The notes: a model not told the origin generated them from the letters alone. Shown: positions 15,654 through 24,702, numbered from the stretch's first letter. The stretch is DNA of 45,649 nt from Nocardia jejuensis NBRC 103114 (GCF_001613145.1 NZ_BDBU01000065.1:1-45649); one strand, 5' to 3'. A program made the numbers and translations.

Positions 15654-18593
15654 GTGGCAACACGAGACCGCGGTTCAGCGCCGAACTCACAGGGAGCGTC
15701 CGACCAGGGCGGCCTCGTGCGTCGTCTCGTCATCGTCGAGTCGCCGACGAAGGCCCGGAAGATCGCTCCCTACCTCGGCCGCGGTTACGTGGTGGAGGCG
15801 TCGGTGGGCCATATCCGGGACCTACCGCGTGGCGCGGCGGACGTACCGGCCAAATACAAGGGTGAGAAGTGGGCTCGTCTCGGCGTCGACGTCGATAACG
15901 ATTTCGAGGCCATCTATGTGGTCAGCCCCGATAAGAAGGCCAAGGTCGGTGAGCTGAAAAGCTTGCTGTCCGACGCCGACGAGCTCTATCTCGCCACCGA
16001 CCCCGACCGCGAGGGCGAAGCCATCGCGTGGCACCTGCTGGAGACCTTGAAGCCCAAGGTCCCGGTCAGACGCATGGTCTTCCACGAGATCACCGAGGCG
16101 GCCATCCAGGCCGCGGCCGCCGACACGCGCGAGCTCGACAAGGATCTGGTCGACGCGCAGGAGACGCGGCGCATCCTCGATCGGCTCTACGGCTACGAAG
16201 TCTCGCCGGTGCTGTGGAAGAAGGTCATGCCGCGACTGTCGGCGGGCCGGGTGCAGTCCGTGGCGACCCGCGTCATCGTGCAGCGTGAGCGCGAGCGCAT
16301 GGCGTTCCGCTCGGCCGAGTACTGGGACATCGCCGCCAAACTGGACGCGGGCGGTCAGGAATCGGCGAATCCGAGCGTTTTCGGTGCGCGCCTGGTCGCG
16401 GTCAACGGATCGCGGGTGGCCAGCGGTCGTGACTTCGGGTCCGACGGTCAGCTCAAGACAGCCTCGGGCGTCACCGTGCTCGATTCGGCGTACGCGCATC
16501 GGCTCGCTGATTCGCTGAACGGGGTCGACTTCGCGGTCAGCTCGGTCGAGTCCAAGCCCTACACCCGCAAGCCGTACGCGCCGTTCATGACCTCGACTCT
16601 GCAGCAGGAGGCGGCGCGCAAGCTGCGCTTCACCTCCGAGCGGACGATGCGGGTCGCGCAGCGACTGTACGAAAACGGCTACATCACCTACATGCGTACC
16701 GACTCCACGACGCTGTCGGATACCGCGATCACGGCCGCTCGGGCGCAGGCCACGCAGCTGTACGGCGCGGAGTATGTGAGCCCGACGCCGCGTCAGTACA
16801 CCCGCAAGGTCAAGAACGCGCAGGAAGCACACGAGGCGATCCGTCCCTCGGGTGACACGTTCATGACGCCGGGCCAGGTGCATTCGAAGGTCGACAACGA
16901 CGAATTCCGTCTGTACGAACTGATCTGGCAGCGCACCGTCGCATCCCAGATGCAGGACGCGCGCGGCACCACGATGACGGTGCGGGTCACCGGCGTCGCG
17001 AATTCCGGTGAGGAGTGCGTCTTTTCGACGTCCGGCCGCACCATCACCTTCGCCGGGTTCCTCAAGGCGTACGTGGAGAGTGTCGACGAGGAGGCGGGCG
17101 GTCAGTCCGACGACGCCGAATCGCGGCTGCCGGTGCTGACCGAAGGTCAGGCCGTGACCGCGGTCGAGCTGACTCCGGACGGGCACACCACCAATCCGCC
17201 GCCGCGTTTCACCGAAGCATCGCTGATCAAGACGCTGGAAGAGCTCGGCATCGGCCGTCCTTCCACCTACGCCTCGATCATCAAGACAATTCTCGACCGC
17301 GGCTATGTGTACAAGCGCGGTAGCGCGCTGGTGCCGTCGTGGGTGGCGTTCGCGGTGATCGGCCTGCTGGAGGCGCACTTCGGGCGCCTGGTGGACTTCG
17401 ACTTCACCGCGGCTATGGAGGACGACCTCGACGCCATCGCCGGTGGTCGCGAGCAGCGCGGAAACTGGTTGTCCAGCTTCTACTTCGGTGGTGAGAACGC
17501 CGCCGAGGGTTCGGTGGCGCGCGCGGGCGGCCTCAAGCGCATGGTGGGTGACAACCTCGACGGCATCGATGCGCGAGAAGTCAACTCCATCAAGCTTTTC
17601 AGTGATGACGAGGGTCGCGACGTCAACGTCCGGGTCGGCAAGTTCGGGCCGTATCTGGAGCGAATGATCGTCAATCCCGATGACCCGCAAGGGGATCCGG
17701 TATCGCAGCGGGCGAACCTGCCCGACGAGCTGCCGCCGGACGAGCTGACCCTGGAGGTGGTCGAGAAGCTCTTCTCGACACCGCAGGAGGGTCGCTCGCT
17801 CGGGGTGGATCCGGTGTCCGGGCACGAAATCGTCGCCAAGGAAGGGCGTTTCGGTCCGTACGTGACCGAGGTGCTGCCCGAGCCGGCCGAGGAGCCCGAG
17901 CCCAAGAAGGGCGCGAAGAAGGCGGAGAAGCCGAAGCCGCGCACCGGTTCGCTCTTCAAATCCATGGATTTGGAGTCGATTACGCTCGATGACGCGCTCA
18001 AGCTGCTGTCGCTGCCGCGTGTGGTGGGTGCGGATCCGACCTCCGGTGACGAGATCACCGCGCAGAACGGTCGCTACGGCCCGTACCTGAAGAAGGGCAC
18101 CGATTCGCGGTCGCTGACCGGTGAGGATCAGATCTTCACGGTCACACTCGAGGACGCGCTGAAGATCTACGCCGAGCCCAAGCGGCGCGGTGGGCAGTCC
18201 GCGAGCGCGCCGCCGCTGCGCGAGCTGGGTCTGGATTCGGCGACCGAGAAGCCGATGGTGATCAAGGACGGCCGTTTCGGTCCGTACGTCACCGACGGTG
18301 AGACCAATGCCAGCCTGCGCAAGGGCGACGAGGTCGAGTCGATCACCGATGCGCGCGCTTCGGAGCTGTTGGCCGATCGGCGGGCGCGCGGTCCGGTGAA
18401 GAAGGTCGCGAAGAAGACCGCCGCCAAGAAGGCTCCCGCCAAGAAGGCCGCCGCGAAGAAGGCCACCGCCACCAAGGTCGTCAAGAAGGCGGCCACGAAG
18501 AAGGCGGCCGCCAAAACCGCGGACGGCGCCACGACCAAGAAGGCCGCTGCCAAGAAGGCTCCCGCGAAGAAGGCTTCCGCGACCAAGTCCTGA
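15654..18593 (+). CDS. topA: DNA topoisomerase I (type IA)
   Basis: Relaxes negative supercoils through a transient 5'-phosphotyrosine link. The 979-residue protein has the TOPRIM domain (VIVESPTKA near residue 25; DPDREGE near 116), the catalytic tyrosine in GYITYMRTDST (about Tyr346; Tyr342 in M. tuberculosis), and four C-terminal topo-C repeats marked by G(R/K)(F/Y)GPY (for example near 660, 735, 805, 875). There are no zinc fingers. It ends in a Lys-Ala-rich tail (KKAAAKKA-type repeats), the actinobacterial basic tail that aids processivity. The GTG 15654 start is preceded by AGAGGAAAGG. The open frame extends upstream, but that part lacks coding character. Confidence 0.97.
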   Translation: MATRDRGSAPNSQGASDQGGLVRRLVIVESPTKARKIAPYLGRGYVVEASVGHIRDLPRGAADVPAKYKGEKWARLGVDVDNDFEAIYVVSPDKKAKVGELKSLLSDADELYLATDPDREGEAIAWHLLETLKPKVPVRRMVFHEITEAAIQAAAADTRELDKDLVDAQETRRILDRLYGYEVSPVLWKKVMPRLSAGRVQSVATRVIVQRERERMAFRSAEYWDIAAKLDAGGQESANPSVFGARLVAVNGSRVASGRDFGSDGQLKTASGVTVLDSAYAHRLADSLNGVDFAVSSVESKPYTRKPYAPFMTSTLQQEAARKLRFTSERTMRVAQRLYENGYITYMRTDSTTLSDTAITAARAQATQLYGAEYVSPTPRQYTRKVKNAQEAHEAIRPSGDTFMTPGQVHSKVDNDEFRLYELIWQRTVASQMQDARGTTMTVRVTGVANSGEECVFSTSGRTITFAGFLKAYVESVDEEAGGQSDDAESRLPVLTEGQAVTAVELTPDGHTTNPPPRFTEASLIKTLEELGIGRPSTYASIIKTILDRGYVYKRGSALVPSWVAFAVIGLLEAHFGRLVDFDFTAAMEDDLDAIAGGREQRGNWLSSFYFGGENAAEGSVARAGGLKRMVGDNLDGIDAREVNSIKLFSDDEGRDVNVRVGKFGPYLERMIVNPDDPQGDPVSQRANLPDELPPDELTLEVVEKLFSTPQEGRSLGVDPVSGHEIVAKEGRFGPYVTEVLPEPAEEPEPKKGAKKAEKPKPRTGSLFKSMDLESITLDDALKLLSLPRVVGADPTSGDEITAQNGRYGPYLKKGTDSRSLTGEDQIFTVTLEDALKIYAEPKRRGGQSASAPPLRELGLDSATEKPMVIKDGRFGPYVTDGETNASLRKGDEVESITDARASELLADRRARGPVKKVAKKTAAKKAPAKKAAAKKATATKVVKKAATKKAAAKTADGATTKKAAAKKAPAKKASATKS

Positions 18594-18659
18594 TCTTGTT
18601 TCCCCGTCGGTTCGCTGCCGTACCGTGACATCGAACTCACACCTGGGGAAGGACTTTCG

Positions 18660-19160
18660 ATGGCCGATATCGAACGCGAAGAGCTGATCAAGATTCTCGC
18701 CAGTCAGCGGGAGATCTTCCGGATCACCATGCGGGGACTCGGGGACGAGCAGGCGCGGCAGCGGACCACCGCCAGTGAACTCACGCTGGGCGGGCTGCTG
18801 CACCATGTGATCAATACCGAACGGCACTGGACGCAGATCATCGTCGACCGTGACCCGAACTCCGAATTCGATGTCTCCGGAATGGATTCCGAGTACGTGC
18901 TCGGCCCCGATGAGACGATCGAGGGCTTGCTGGCCGACTGGGAGGTGGTCGCCGAGCAGACCGCGACGTTGATTCGCGAGCTCGGCACGCTCGATGATTC
19001 GGTGCCGACGCCGACCGCACCGTGGAGCCCGGAGCGGGAGTGGATGACGGTCCGCTACATCCTGCTGCACATTCTGCGGGAGATCGCCCACCATTCCGGG
19101 CACGCCGACATCATTCGCGAATCGCTGGACGGGGCGAACACCACCTATCAGCGGGCCTGA
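18660..19160 (+). CDS. DinB-superfamily protein (DUF664)
   Basis: A 166-residue four-helix-bundle protein of the DinB/YfiT group. Metal-ligand histidines are visible in LLHHVINTERHW and in the C-terminal HILREIAHHSGHADIIRE, the hallmark HxxxH arrangement of this superfamily. Members are thiol-dependent S-transferases or stress proteins; in actinobacteria many use mycothiol, so that is a plausible but unproved cofactor. The start ATG 18660 is preceded by GGGGAAGGA. It stands between topA and holB, where M. tuberculosis has an adenylate cyclase gene (recalled), so it is a lineage-specific neighbour. Confidence 0.82.
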   Translation: MADIEREELIKILASQREIFRITMRGLGDEQARQRTTASELTLGGLLHHVINTERHWTQIIVDRDPNSEFDVSGMDSEYVLGPDETIEGLLADWEVVAEQTATLIRELGTLDDSVPTPTAPWSPEREWMTVRYILLHILREIAHHSGHADIIRESLDGANTTYQRA

Positions 19161-19354
19161 CCGAGTGCGGTCGTGATTGGTATCCGAATCGACGGGGGCC
19201 GTCCCCGGGTGAAGTACGGCGCGAGATGATCCGGCGAGGCGACTCGTGCGAGGTGACGTGGGCGCACGGTCAGCCGGGAGGCGGTGGTGACCCGTGCGAG
19301 CCGGTGCGCGGTGATCGTGCGGGTCTGTCGGAGCCGGGCGCTAGGGTGTACGAC

Positions 19355-20572
19355 GTGGCGGGTGTCTTCGATCGACTGGTCGGCCAGGATGTGGTCGAGT
19401 CGGCACTGACCGCTGCCGCGGTCTCCGCGCGGGGCGATGCGGGGGTGACGTCCTCGGCGATGACGCATTCCTGGCTGTTCACCGGACCTCCCGGCTCGGG
19501 ACGTTCGGTGGCCGCGCTGTGCTTAGCGGCGGCGCTGCAGTGCACCGACCCGGGTTCGCCCGGTTGCGGGCGCTGCCATGCCTGCACCACCACCATGGCC
19601 GGGACGCACGGTGACGTGCGCCGCGTGGTGCCCGAGGGGTTGAGCATCGGCACCAAGGAGATGCGCGAGATCGTGCAGGTCGCCTCGCGGCGGCCGAGCA
19701 CCGGCCGGTGGCAGGTCGTGGTGGTCGAGGACGCCGACCGGCTCACCGAGGCCGCCGGAAACGTCCTGCTCAAGGTGGTCGAAGAGCCGCCGGCTCGTAC
19801 CGTCTTCCTGCTGTGTGCGCCGTCGGTGGATCCCGAGGACATCTCGGTGACCCTGCGGTCTCGCTGCCGCCATGTGCATCTGGCGACGCCGTCGGTGGAT
19901 TCCATCGCGCAGGTGTTGCGTGAACGCGATGGTCTCGAACCCCGGATCGCGGCCTGGGCCGCGTCCGTCAGTGGTGGACACGTGGGTCGCGCCCGTCGTC
20001 TGGCCACCGACGAGCAGGCCCGGAGTCGTCGCCAGCGCGCGCTGTCCCTGGTCGCCGCCACCGCTCGCCCGGCCGCCGCATACGCCGCCGCCGACGCCCT
20101 GGTGAAATCCGCCGACGACGAAGCCAAGCAGGTCAGCGGCGAACGCGACGGCAAGGAACGCGAGGAACTGGCCACCGCCCTGGGCGCCGGTGGCACCGGC
20201 AAGGGCGCCGCGGGAGCGACCCGAGGTTCGGCCGGAGCCCTCAAGGATCTCGAGAAGCGCCAGAAATCACGCTCCACCCGCACCGGCCGCGATGCTCTCG
20301 ACCGCTCGCTCATCGATGTGGCCGGTCTCTACCGCGATGCCCTGGCCGTGCGCTTCGGTGCGGCGACCGCCGACTCCAAGTCCGGCGTCACCCTCACCCA
20401 CCCCGATATGGCCGATCAGATCCGCGAACTGGTCGACGACGTTCCCCCCGAAGGCCTGCTGCGTTCCATCGAGGCCGTCCTGAACTGCCGCGAAGCCCTC
20501 GAAACCAACGTCAAGCCCCGCTTCGCCGTAGCCGCCATGGCCGCAACCCTCATCGCCGCCCGCTCCCGCTGA
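19355..20572 (+). CDS. holB: DNA polymerase III delta' subunit
   Basis: Clamp-loader subunit of the replicative polymerase, 405 residues. GPPGSGRS is the degenerate P-loop (Arg for Lys), expected in delta', which does not hydrolyse ATP. CxxCxxC-type cysteines in CTDPGSPGCGRCHAC form the zinc module. EDADRLTEAAGNVLLKVVEEPP is the sensor region (position near residues 125-150). An acidic/basic low-complexity insert (about residues 265-315) precedes the C-terminal collar domain. I chose GTG 19355 because TAGGGT lies seven bases upstream with no Shine-Dalgarno (leaderless type), and because VAGVFDRLVGQ is the usual N-terminus. Longer open frame upstream overlaps the DinB-like gene and was rejected. 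Confidence 0.93.
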   Translation: MAGVFDRLVGQDVVESALTAAAVSARGDAGVTSSAMTHSWLFTGPPGSGRSVAALCLAAALQCTDPGSPGCGRCHACTTTMAGTHGDVRRVVPEGLSIGTKEMREIVQVASRRPSTGRWQVVVVEDADRLTEAAGNVLLKVVEEPPARTVFLLCAPSVDPEDISVTLRSRCRHVHLATPSVDSIAQVLRERDGLEPRIAAWAASVSGGHVGRARRLATDEQARSRRQRALSLVAATARPAAAYAAADALVKSADDEAKQVSGERDGKEREELATALGAGGTGKGAAGATRGSAGALKDLEKRQKSRSTRTGRDALDRSLIDVAGLYRDALAVRFGAATADSKSGVTLTHPDMADQIRELVDDVPPEGLLRSIEAVLNCREALETNVKPRFAVAAMAATLIAARSR

Positions 20573-20650
20573 CCCCCCGATCTCCCGCACCGCCCACCGA
20601 TTTTCCCGATCGGGCCCCGAGACGATACACTCGGCAACGCCGCAAGGCAC

Positions 20651-20726
20651 GCCGCCTTAGCTCAGTCGGTAGAGCGCTTCACTCGTAATGAAAAGGTCGC
20701 GAGTTCGATTCTCGCAGGCGGCTCCA
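20651..20726 (+). tRNA. thrT: tRNA-Thr (anticodon CGT)
   Basis: A full cloverleaf: acceptor GCCGCCT (20651-20657) pairs with AGGCGGC (20716-20722), discriminator T, encoded CCA (20724-20726). The D arm has GCTC/GAGC, the T arm has GCGAG-TTCGATT-CTCGC, and the anticodon loop CTCGTAA gives anticodon CGT for the ACG codon. The first anticodon-stem pair (27-43) is a C-A mismatch. The same tRNA follows holB in M. tuberculosis (recalled). Confidence 0.96.
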
Positions 20727-20731
20727 AAGCC

Positions 20732-20761
20732 GAAGCCCCCGTATACAAGTACGGGGGCTTC
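20732..20761 (+). terminator. Terminator after tRNA-Thr
   Basis: GAAGCCCCCGTA (20732-20743) and TACGGGGGCTTC (20750-20761) form a perfect 12-bp stem with loop TACAAG, five bases after the tRNA CCA. Confidence 0.85.
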
Positions 20762-20918
20762 TTGCGTTGTGCAACGATTCTCGGGGTTCCGACGATCACA
20801 CTTGGTGGGTGGGATACGTGCGCCGCAGTTTCTGTGGGGCCTCGGTGTGAAGGTCCATCGTGGGGTTGGCTCGGGTGATCGGGCGGCCTGCGGTTCTGTT
20901 CGAAGGTTTCACCTGGCT

Positions 20919-20940
20919 CGACTGTCGGGATCGACGGTCG
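20919..20940. promoter_or_regulatory. Paired CGACNGTCG palindromes upstream of the small secreted protein gene
   Basis: CGACTGTCG (20919-20927) and CGACGGTCG (20932-20940) are two short palindromes set 13 bp apart, just before GGATAAC, a possible -10. They look like an operator but match none I know. Confidence 0.3.
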
Positions 20941-20965
20941 GATAACCCTTGGGAGGATCTCGAAG

Positions 20966-21319
20966 ATGAAGAGGACGATAGCTGTCGCCGCCGCGCTTCC
21001 GATGCTGAGTTTCGCCGCCGTGGTCGGCGCGGGCACGGCCGAGGCCGCGCCGCAGGATTGCACGATCAATCGGACGCTGATCGACGCGTCGGCTACCTGT
21101 TACGACACGGATGCTCCCGCGGGACGGGAGTACACCGTGGTCGTCGAGTGCTGGGGGCTGGCTGGGGTTCCCAATGCCTGGCCGTTGATGGCGATCGGGC
21201 CGTATCGGGGTTCGTGGGGTGGATCGTTCGGGCCGGCGGGGCAGGGGTCGTCCTCGTGTATCGGGCCGTCGAGTGTCGGTACCGTCACCAACGCCTATGT
21301 CCGCGTGTATCGCGAATGA
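20966..21319 (+). CDS. Small secreted protein with four cysteines
   Basis: A 117-residue protein with a clear Sec signal peptide: MKRT start, a hydrophobic core (AVAAALPMLSFAAVVGAG) and a TAEAA cleavage site near residue 28. The mature part of about 89 residues has four Cys (in DCTI, TCYD, ECWG and SCIG) that could form two disulfides, and is rich in Gly, Ser, Pro and Trp. No known domain is recognised. GGAGG lies nine bases before the ATG. It has its own strong terminator, so it is a one-gene unit. It is probably secreted or cell-wall associated. Confidence 0.82.
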   Translation: MKRTIAVAAALPMLSFAAVVGAGTAEAAPQDCTINRTLIDASATCYDTDAPAGREYTVVVECWGLAGVPNAWPLMAIGPYRGSWGGSFGPAGQGSSSCIGPSSVGTVTNAYVRVYRE

Positions 21320-21332
21320 TCTGATTCGATCC

Positions 21333-21365
21333 GCCCCCTGCGCATGGTTCGTGTGCGCAGGGGGC
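21333..21365 (+). terminator. Rho-independent terminator after the small secreted protein gene
   Basis: GCCCCCTGCGCA (21333-21344) pairs perfectly with TGCGCAGGGGGC (21354-21365) around a 9-nt loop, and TTTCGTGTTTT follows. It is a strong terminator 14 bp after the stop. Confidence 0.9.
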
Positions 21366-21530
21366 TTTCGTGTTTTCCGGGTCGACTTGCGTTCGTTGTG
21401 AATCGAACTCTGTTCGGGGGCGGCGGGTTTTGCGACTCTGACGGCCTGCACTCCGGTGGATCGGCCGGGGAGAGTGGCGTCCGGGCACCGGGTTTCGGTG
21501 TGGGTGCGCCGACACGAGAGGACCCGGGGC

Positions 21531-22760
21531 ATGGCTGGCGACAACGAGAACGTGCGGGATCAGAACGAGACCACGGGTACGCCGGGGGACGTCACCGGGC
21601 AGGGCGATGCGAGGAACACAGCCGGTGAGGCCACGCCGGAAGCGGTTTCCGGTCCTGTCTCCGCTGCCACCGACGGCGCGAGCGCAGCCGAGGAAACGAG
21701 CGATCCCGCCGATGACGAGCTCGTAGACCTGGAAACCCCTGCGGACCTGGAGGTTCCGACGCTGTCGCGGCGAAAGCTGTTCGCGGGAGCGGGAATCGCG
21801 GCGGCGGTGGTGGCCGGTGGCGGGCTGACGGCCTGGCTCACCACTCGGCGCACGCCCGGGTCGGGACCGGTGAACCGGGCGTTGAAGATCGGGTTCGGTG
21901 GCGGCGTGTGCGAGGCGCCGCTGTTCGCGGCGGTGCATCAGGGGATCTTCGACAAGCACGGGTTGAAGGTGGAGGTCGTCAAGACCGGCGCCGACGAGAT
22001 CAAGGACGCGGTAGGCGCGGGCAAGCTCGATGCCGCGCCGGGCATCTTCTTCTCCTGGTTGAAGCCGATCGAGCAGGGGATCGACGCCAAGCTGGCGGCG
22101 GGCCTGCACGAGGGCTGCCTGCGGTTGATCGTGCCCACGGACAGTCCGATCAATTCGGTCGCGCAGTTGAAGGGCAAGGCGATCGGCGTTGCCGCCATCG
22201 GTGATTCGGCGATGTCGTTCTTCTCGCTGGATCTGCTCGACGCGGGGCTGCATCCCAGTGACGACGTCGAATGGCGGGTGTTCCCGGGCGATCAGCTCGG
22301 CGACGCGCTCGCTCGCGGTGAGATCGTGGCCGTCGCGGGCAGCGACCCGAACGCGCTGATTCCGCAGATCGGCGGTAAGGCGCGTGAGATCTCCAGCAAT
22401 CAGCAGGGCGCCAACCGCGAGCTTTTCTGCTGCGCGACCGCGGTGAACGGCAGGCTGCTGCGTGAGGATCCCGAGACCGCGCGGGCGCTGGTGACGGCGT
22501 GGGCGGAGGGCAGCCGCTGGGTGGGTGCGAACCTGTCGGCGACCGCCGCGCTCGAGGTCGACAACAAGTACGTGGCGGCCGGGCTGCCGCTGGTGGAGTC
22601 GACGCTGAAGACGTACGGCTACAACCCGTCCGCGATCAAGTTCAAGCCCGAGATCACGCCCGGTATCGAGAAATTCGCGAAGACCGGGTACCTGGATCGC
22701 AAGACCGATGCCAGGGTGCTCGCCGACAAGGTGTACGCGGATCTCGGGCTGACATGGTAA
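21531..22760 (+). CDS. ABC importer substrate-binding protein, NMT1/TauA-like, with Tat-type signal
   Basis: A 409-residue extracytoplasmic binding protein of the nitrate/sulfonate/taurine (NMT1) family. Residues 1-78 are an unusual acidic, low-complexity extension. SRRKLF (79-84) followed by AGAGIAAAVVAGGG is a twin-arginine signal or anchor, with no lipobox Cys. The binding domain starts near residue 113 (LKIGFGGGVCEAPLFAAVHQ) and includes GVAAIGDSAMSF and the FCCATAV segment; four Cys are present in the mature part. The ligand cannot be read from sequence. Linkage to a PLP cysteine/cystathionine synthase favours an organosulfur compound (inference). It begins a run of overlapping genes reaching 28670. 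Confidence 0.85.
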   Translation: MAGDNENVRDQNETTGTPGDVTGQGDARNTAGEATPEAVSGPVSAATDGASAAEETSDPADDELVDLETPADLEVPTLSRRKLFAGAGIAAAVVAGGGLTAWLTTRRTPGSGPVNRALKIGFGGGVCEAPLFAAVHQGIFDKHGLKVEVVKTGADEIKDAVGAGKLDAAPGIFFSWLKPIEQGIDAKLAAGLHEGCLRLIVPTDSPINSVAQLKGKAIGVAAIGDSAMSFFSLDLLDAGLHPSDDVEWRVFPGDQLGDALARGEIVAVAGSDPNALIPQIGGKAREISSNQQGANRELFCCATAVNGRLLREDPETARALVTAWAEGSRWVGANLSATAALEVDNKYVAAGLPLVESTLKTYGYNPSAIKFKPEITPGIEKFAKTGYLDRKTDARVLADKVYADLGLTW

Positions 22761-23866
22761 CCACCACCTCCACGAACGGAAGATCCGGCGGTCCGGCACC
22801 CGGACCGGAAGGAGCGGCGCTCGATGCAGGATCGGACGACGCCGTGCGGGAGGTCGAATCCGCCACGGCTGCAGAGACTTCAGCGAAAACCGGTGGCGCT
22901 TCCGGCCGTGCGGCAACGCGCTACCCGCCGACACTGGGGTTCGTACTGGCCTGGTCGCTGTGGACGCTGACCGCGGTGCTGACGCTCGCGGTTCCGGACA
23001 CGCTGCAGGCGGCCTCGCCGCTCGCGGTCGGAATCCTCTTCGCCGCATGGACTTCGGTGCTGACGGCGTGGAGCGCGGCCGCCTACCGGAACCGGAATCT
23101 GACTATCCGGCTCCGGTACTGGACGCCGTGGTTCGGCATCGTCGCGGCCTGGACGCTGTTCTGGGAGTTCAGCACCGCGAAAACCGGCTGGCTGGTGCCG
23201 CCGCATTTCGCGTCACCGCAGCAGATGCTGCTGGTGTACTGGGAGGACGGCGGGCTGCTGCTCTCGTGCACCTGGCACTCGCTGCTGCTGCTCGTGCAGG
23301 GTTTCGTGATCGGCGCGCTGGCGGGGCTGGCCACCGGAATCGCCACGGGATGGTCCAAAAACGTTACGTACTGGGCGAATCCGATCCTGCTCACCCTCGG
23401 CCCAGTACCGCCCGCGACGATCCTGCCGCTGGTGTTCATCCTGTTCCCGACCACGTATCTGGGCAGCGTGTTCATGGTGGCGTTCGGGGTGTGGTTCCCG
23501 GTCGCGGTGCTCACGCGGGCCGGAATCTCGGGGGTCGCGCGTGACTACTTCGACGTGGCGCAGACGCTGGGCGCCTCGAATCGATTCCTGATCTGGCGGG
23601 TCGCGGTGCCGGGTGCGCTGCCCAGCATCTTCACCGGGTTGTTCATGGGACTTGGTGCGTCGCTGGCGGCGCTGGCGGTGGCCGAACTGCTCGGCGTGAA
23701 GAACGGGCTCGGCTGGTACATCCAGTGGACCAAGGGCTGGGCGGCGTATCCGCGCATGTACGCGGCGATCGGAATCATGATCCTGATCTGCCGCGCCCTC
23801 TTCGTCGGATTGTTCCGGCTGCGCAATCGCGCGCTGGTATGGCAGAAGGATCTGGTGCGATGGTGA
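22754..23866 (+). CDS. ABC importer permease, SsuC/TauC-like, with extra N-terminal helices
   Basis: A 370-residue permease, longer than the usual 250-270 for TauC/SsuC. An N-terminal polar stretch of about 55 residues and two added hydrophobic segments (LGFVLAWSLWTLTAVLTLAV and AVGILFAAWTSVLTAW) precede a standard BPD_transp_1 domain, whose EAA loop is near YFDVAQTLGASNRFLIWRVA. The ATG at 22754 lies inside the end of the binding-protein gene (7-bp overlap), and its own stop overlaps the ATPase start, so expression is coupled. The channel partners are the flanking binding protein and ATPase. Confidence 0.88.
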   Translation: MVTTTSTNGRSGGPAPGPEGAALDAGSDDAVREVESATAAETSAKTGGASGRAATRYPPTLGFVLAWSLWTLTAVLTLAVPDTLQAASPLAVGILFAAWTSVLTAWSAAAYRNRNLTIRLRYWTPWFGIVAAWTLFWEFSTAKTGWLVPPHFASPQQMLLVYWEDGGLLLSCTWHSLLLLVQGFVIGALAGLATGIATGWSKNVTYWANPILLTLGPVPPATILPLVFILFPTTYLGSVFMVAFGVWFPVAVLTRAGISGVARDYFDVAQTLGASNRFLIWRVAVPGALPSIFTGLFMGLGASLAALAVAELLGVKNGLGWYIQWTKGWAAYPRMYAAIGIMILICRALFVGLFRLRNRALVWQKDLVRW

Positions 23867-24702
23867 ACCAGGGAATCGCGGTCGACATCGACGGGGTGTC
23901 GCATCAGTTCACGGTCGCCGGTGCGCGTAAGCGGACGGTGCTGGACCGGGCACTGGGGCGGCCCGCGCCGGTGCCGACCCGGGCGCAGGAACTGGGCCGG
24001 CTGCGAGTGCTGACCGACGTGTCGCTGCGGGTGGAACCGGGCGAGTTCGTCGCGCTGCTCGGACCGTCGGGCTGCGGCAAGTCCACCCTGCTGCGGCTGC
24101 TGGCCGGACTGGACAAGCCTTCGCGCGGCACTCTGAGAGCTGACGGAGCGAGTATCGACGGCCCGGATCCGCACCGCGCCTTGATGTTCCAGGATCCGAC
24201 GCTGTTCCCGTGGCGGACCGTCGAACAGAACGTGGCGCTGGGTTCGCAGGCGCGCGGGGTCTTGGCCGCGGAGACGGAGCAGGTCACCGAGGCTCTGGAA
24301 CTGGTCGGACTCGGCGGATTCCGGGATTCGTATCCCGCGCACCTGTCCGGTGGAATGGCGCAGCGCGCGGCGCTGGCGCGAGCGCTGGTGAACCGGCCCC
24401 GGCTGTTCCTGCTCGACGAGCCGTTGGGCAAGCTGGACGCGCTCACCCGCGCCACCCTGCAGACCGAGATCCTGCGGCTGTGGGAACGCGACCGCTTCAC
24501 CGCGCTGCTGGTCACCCATGATGTAGACGAGGCGCTGCGTCTGGCCGATCGCGTCGTGGTGTTCAGCGCGCGCCCCGGAAAAATAGTGCGGGACTTGGCG
24601 ATAAAGCTTCCGCGCCCGCGTGATCACGACAATTCCGAATACCTTCGACTGCGCCGGGAGTTGTTCACCGCACTCGGCGAGACAGGCAGGGCCGCCGCAT
24701 GA
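23860..24702 (+). CDS. ABC importer ATPase, SsuB/TauB-like
   Basis: A 280-residue ATPase of the nitrate/sulfonate/taurine importer group. Visible motifs are Walker A GPSGCGKST, the Q-loop MFQDPTLFPWRTV (the PTLFPW form is typical of TauB/SsuB), signature LSGGMAQR, Walker B FLLDEPLGKLD and the switch His in LLVTHDVDEAL. An insert of about 25 residues near position 30-50 (RALGRPAPVPTRAQELGRL) sits before the first strand pair. ATG 23860 overlaps the permease stop, and the gene ends in ATGA shared with the next gene. Confidence 0.92.
   Translation: MVNQGIAVDIDGVSHQFTVAGARKRTVLDRALGRPAPVPTRAQELGRLRVLTDVSLRVEPGEFVALLGPSGCGKSTLLRLLAGLDKPSRGTLRADGASIDGPDPHRALMFQDPTLFPWRTVEQNVALGSQARGVLAAETEQVTEALELVGLGGFRDSYPAHLSGGMAQRAALARALVNRPRLFLLDEPLGKLDALTRATLQTEILRLWERDRFTALLVTHDVDEALRLADRVVVFSARPGKIVRDLAIKLPRPRDHDNSEYLRLRRELFTALGETGRAAA

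Noticed and set aside
15822..19103. 1093-codon minus-strand open frame opposite topA
   Set aside because: Exact antisense of topA and the DinB-like gene; composition typical of the shadow of a high-GC gene, no domains.
19022..19354. Longer N-terminus for holB (start at 19022)
   Set aside because: Would overlap the DinB-like gene and adds Arg/Gly-rich sequence absent from the family; a leaderless GTG at 19355 explains the start.
21404..21422. LexA (SOS) box TCGAAC...GTTCG
   Set aside because: Half-site spacing is 3 instead of 4 and the right half ends GG; no DNA-damage gene follows.
21366..21530. SAM or other sulfur riboswitch before the ABC-CBS operon
   Set aside because: I looked for SAM-I/II/IV cores and found none; only the aminotransferase leader at 34350-34468 matches.
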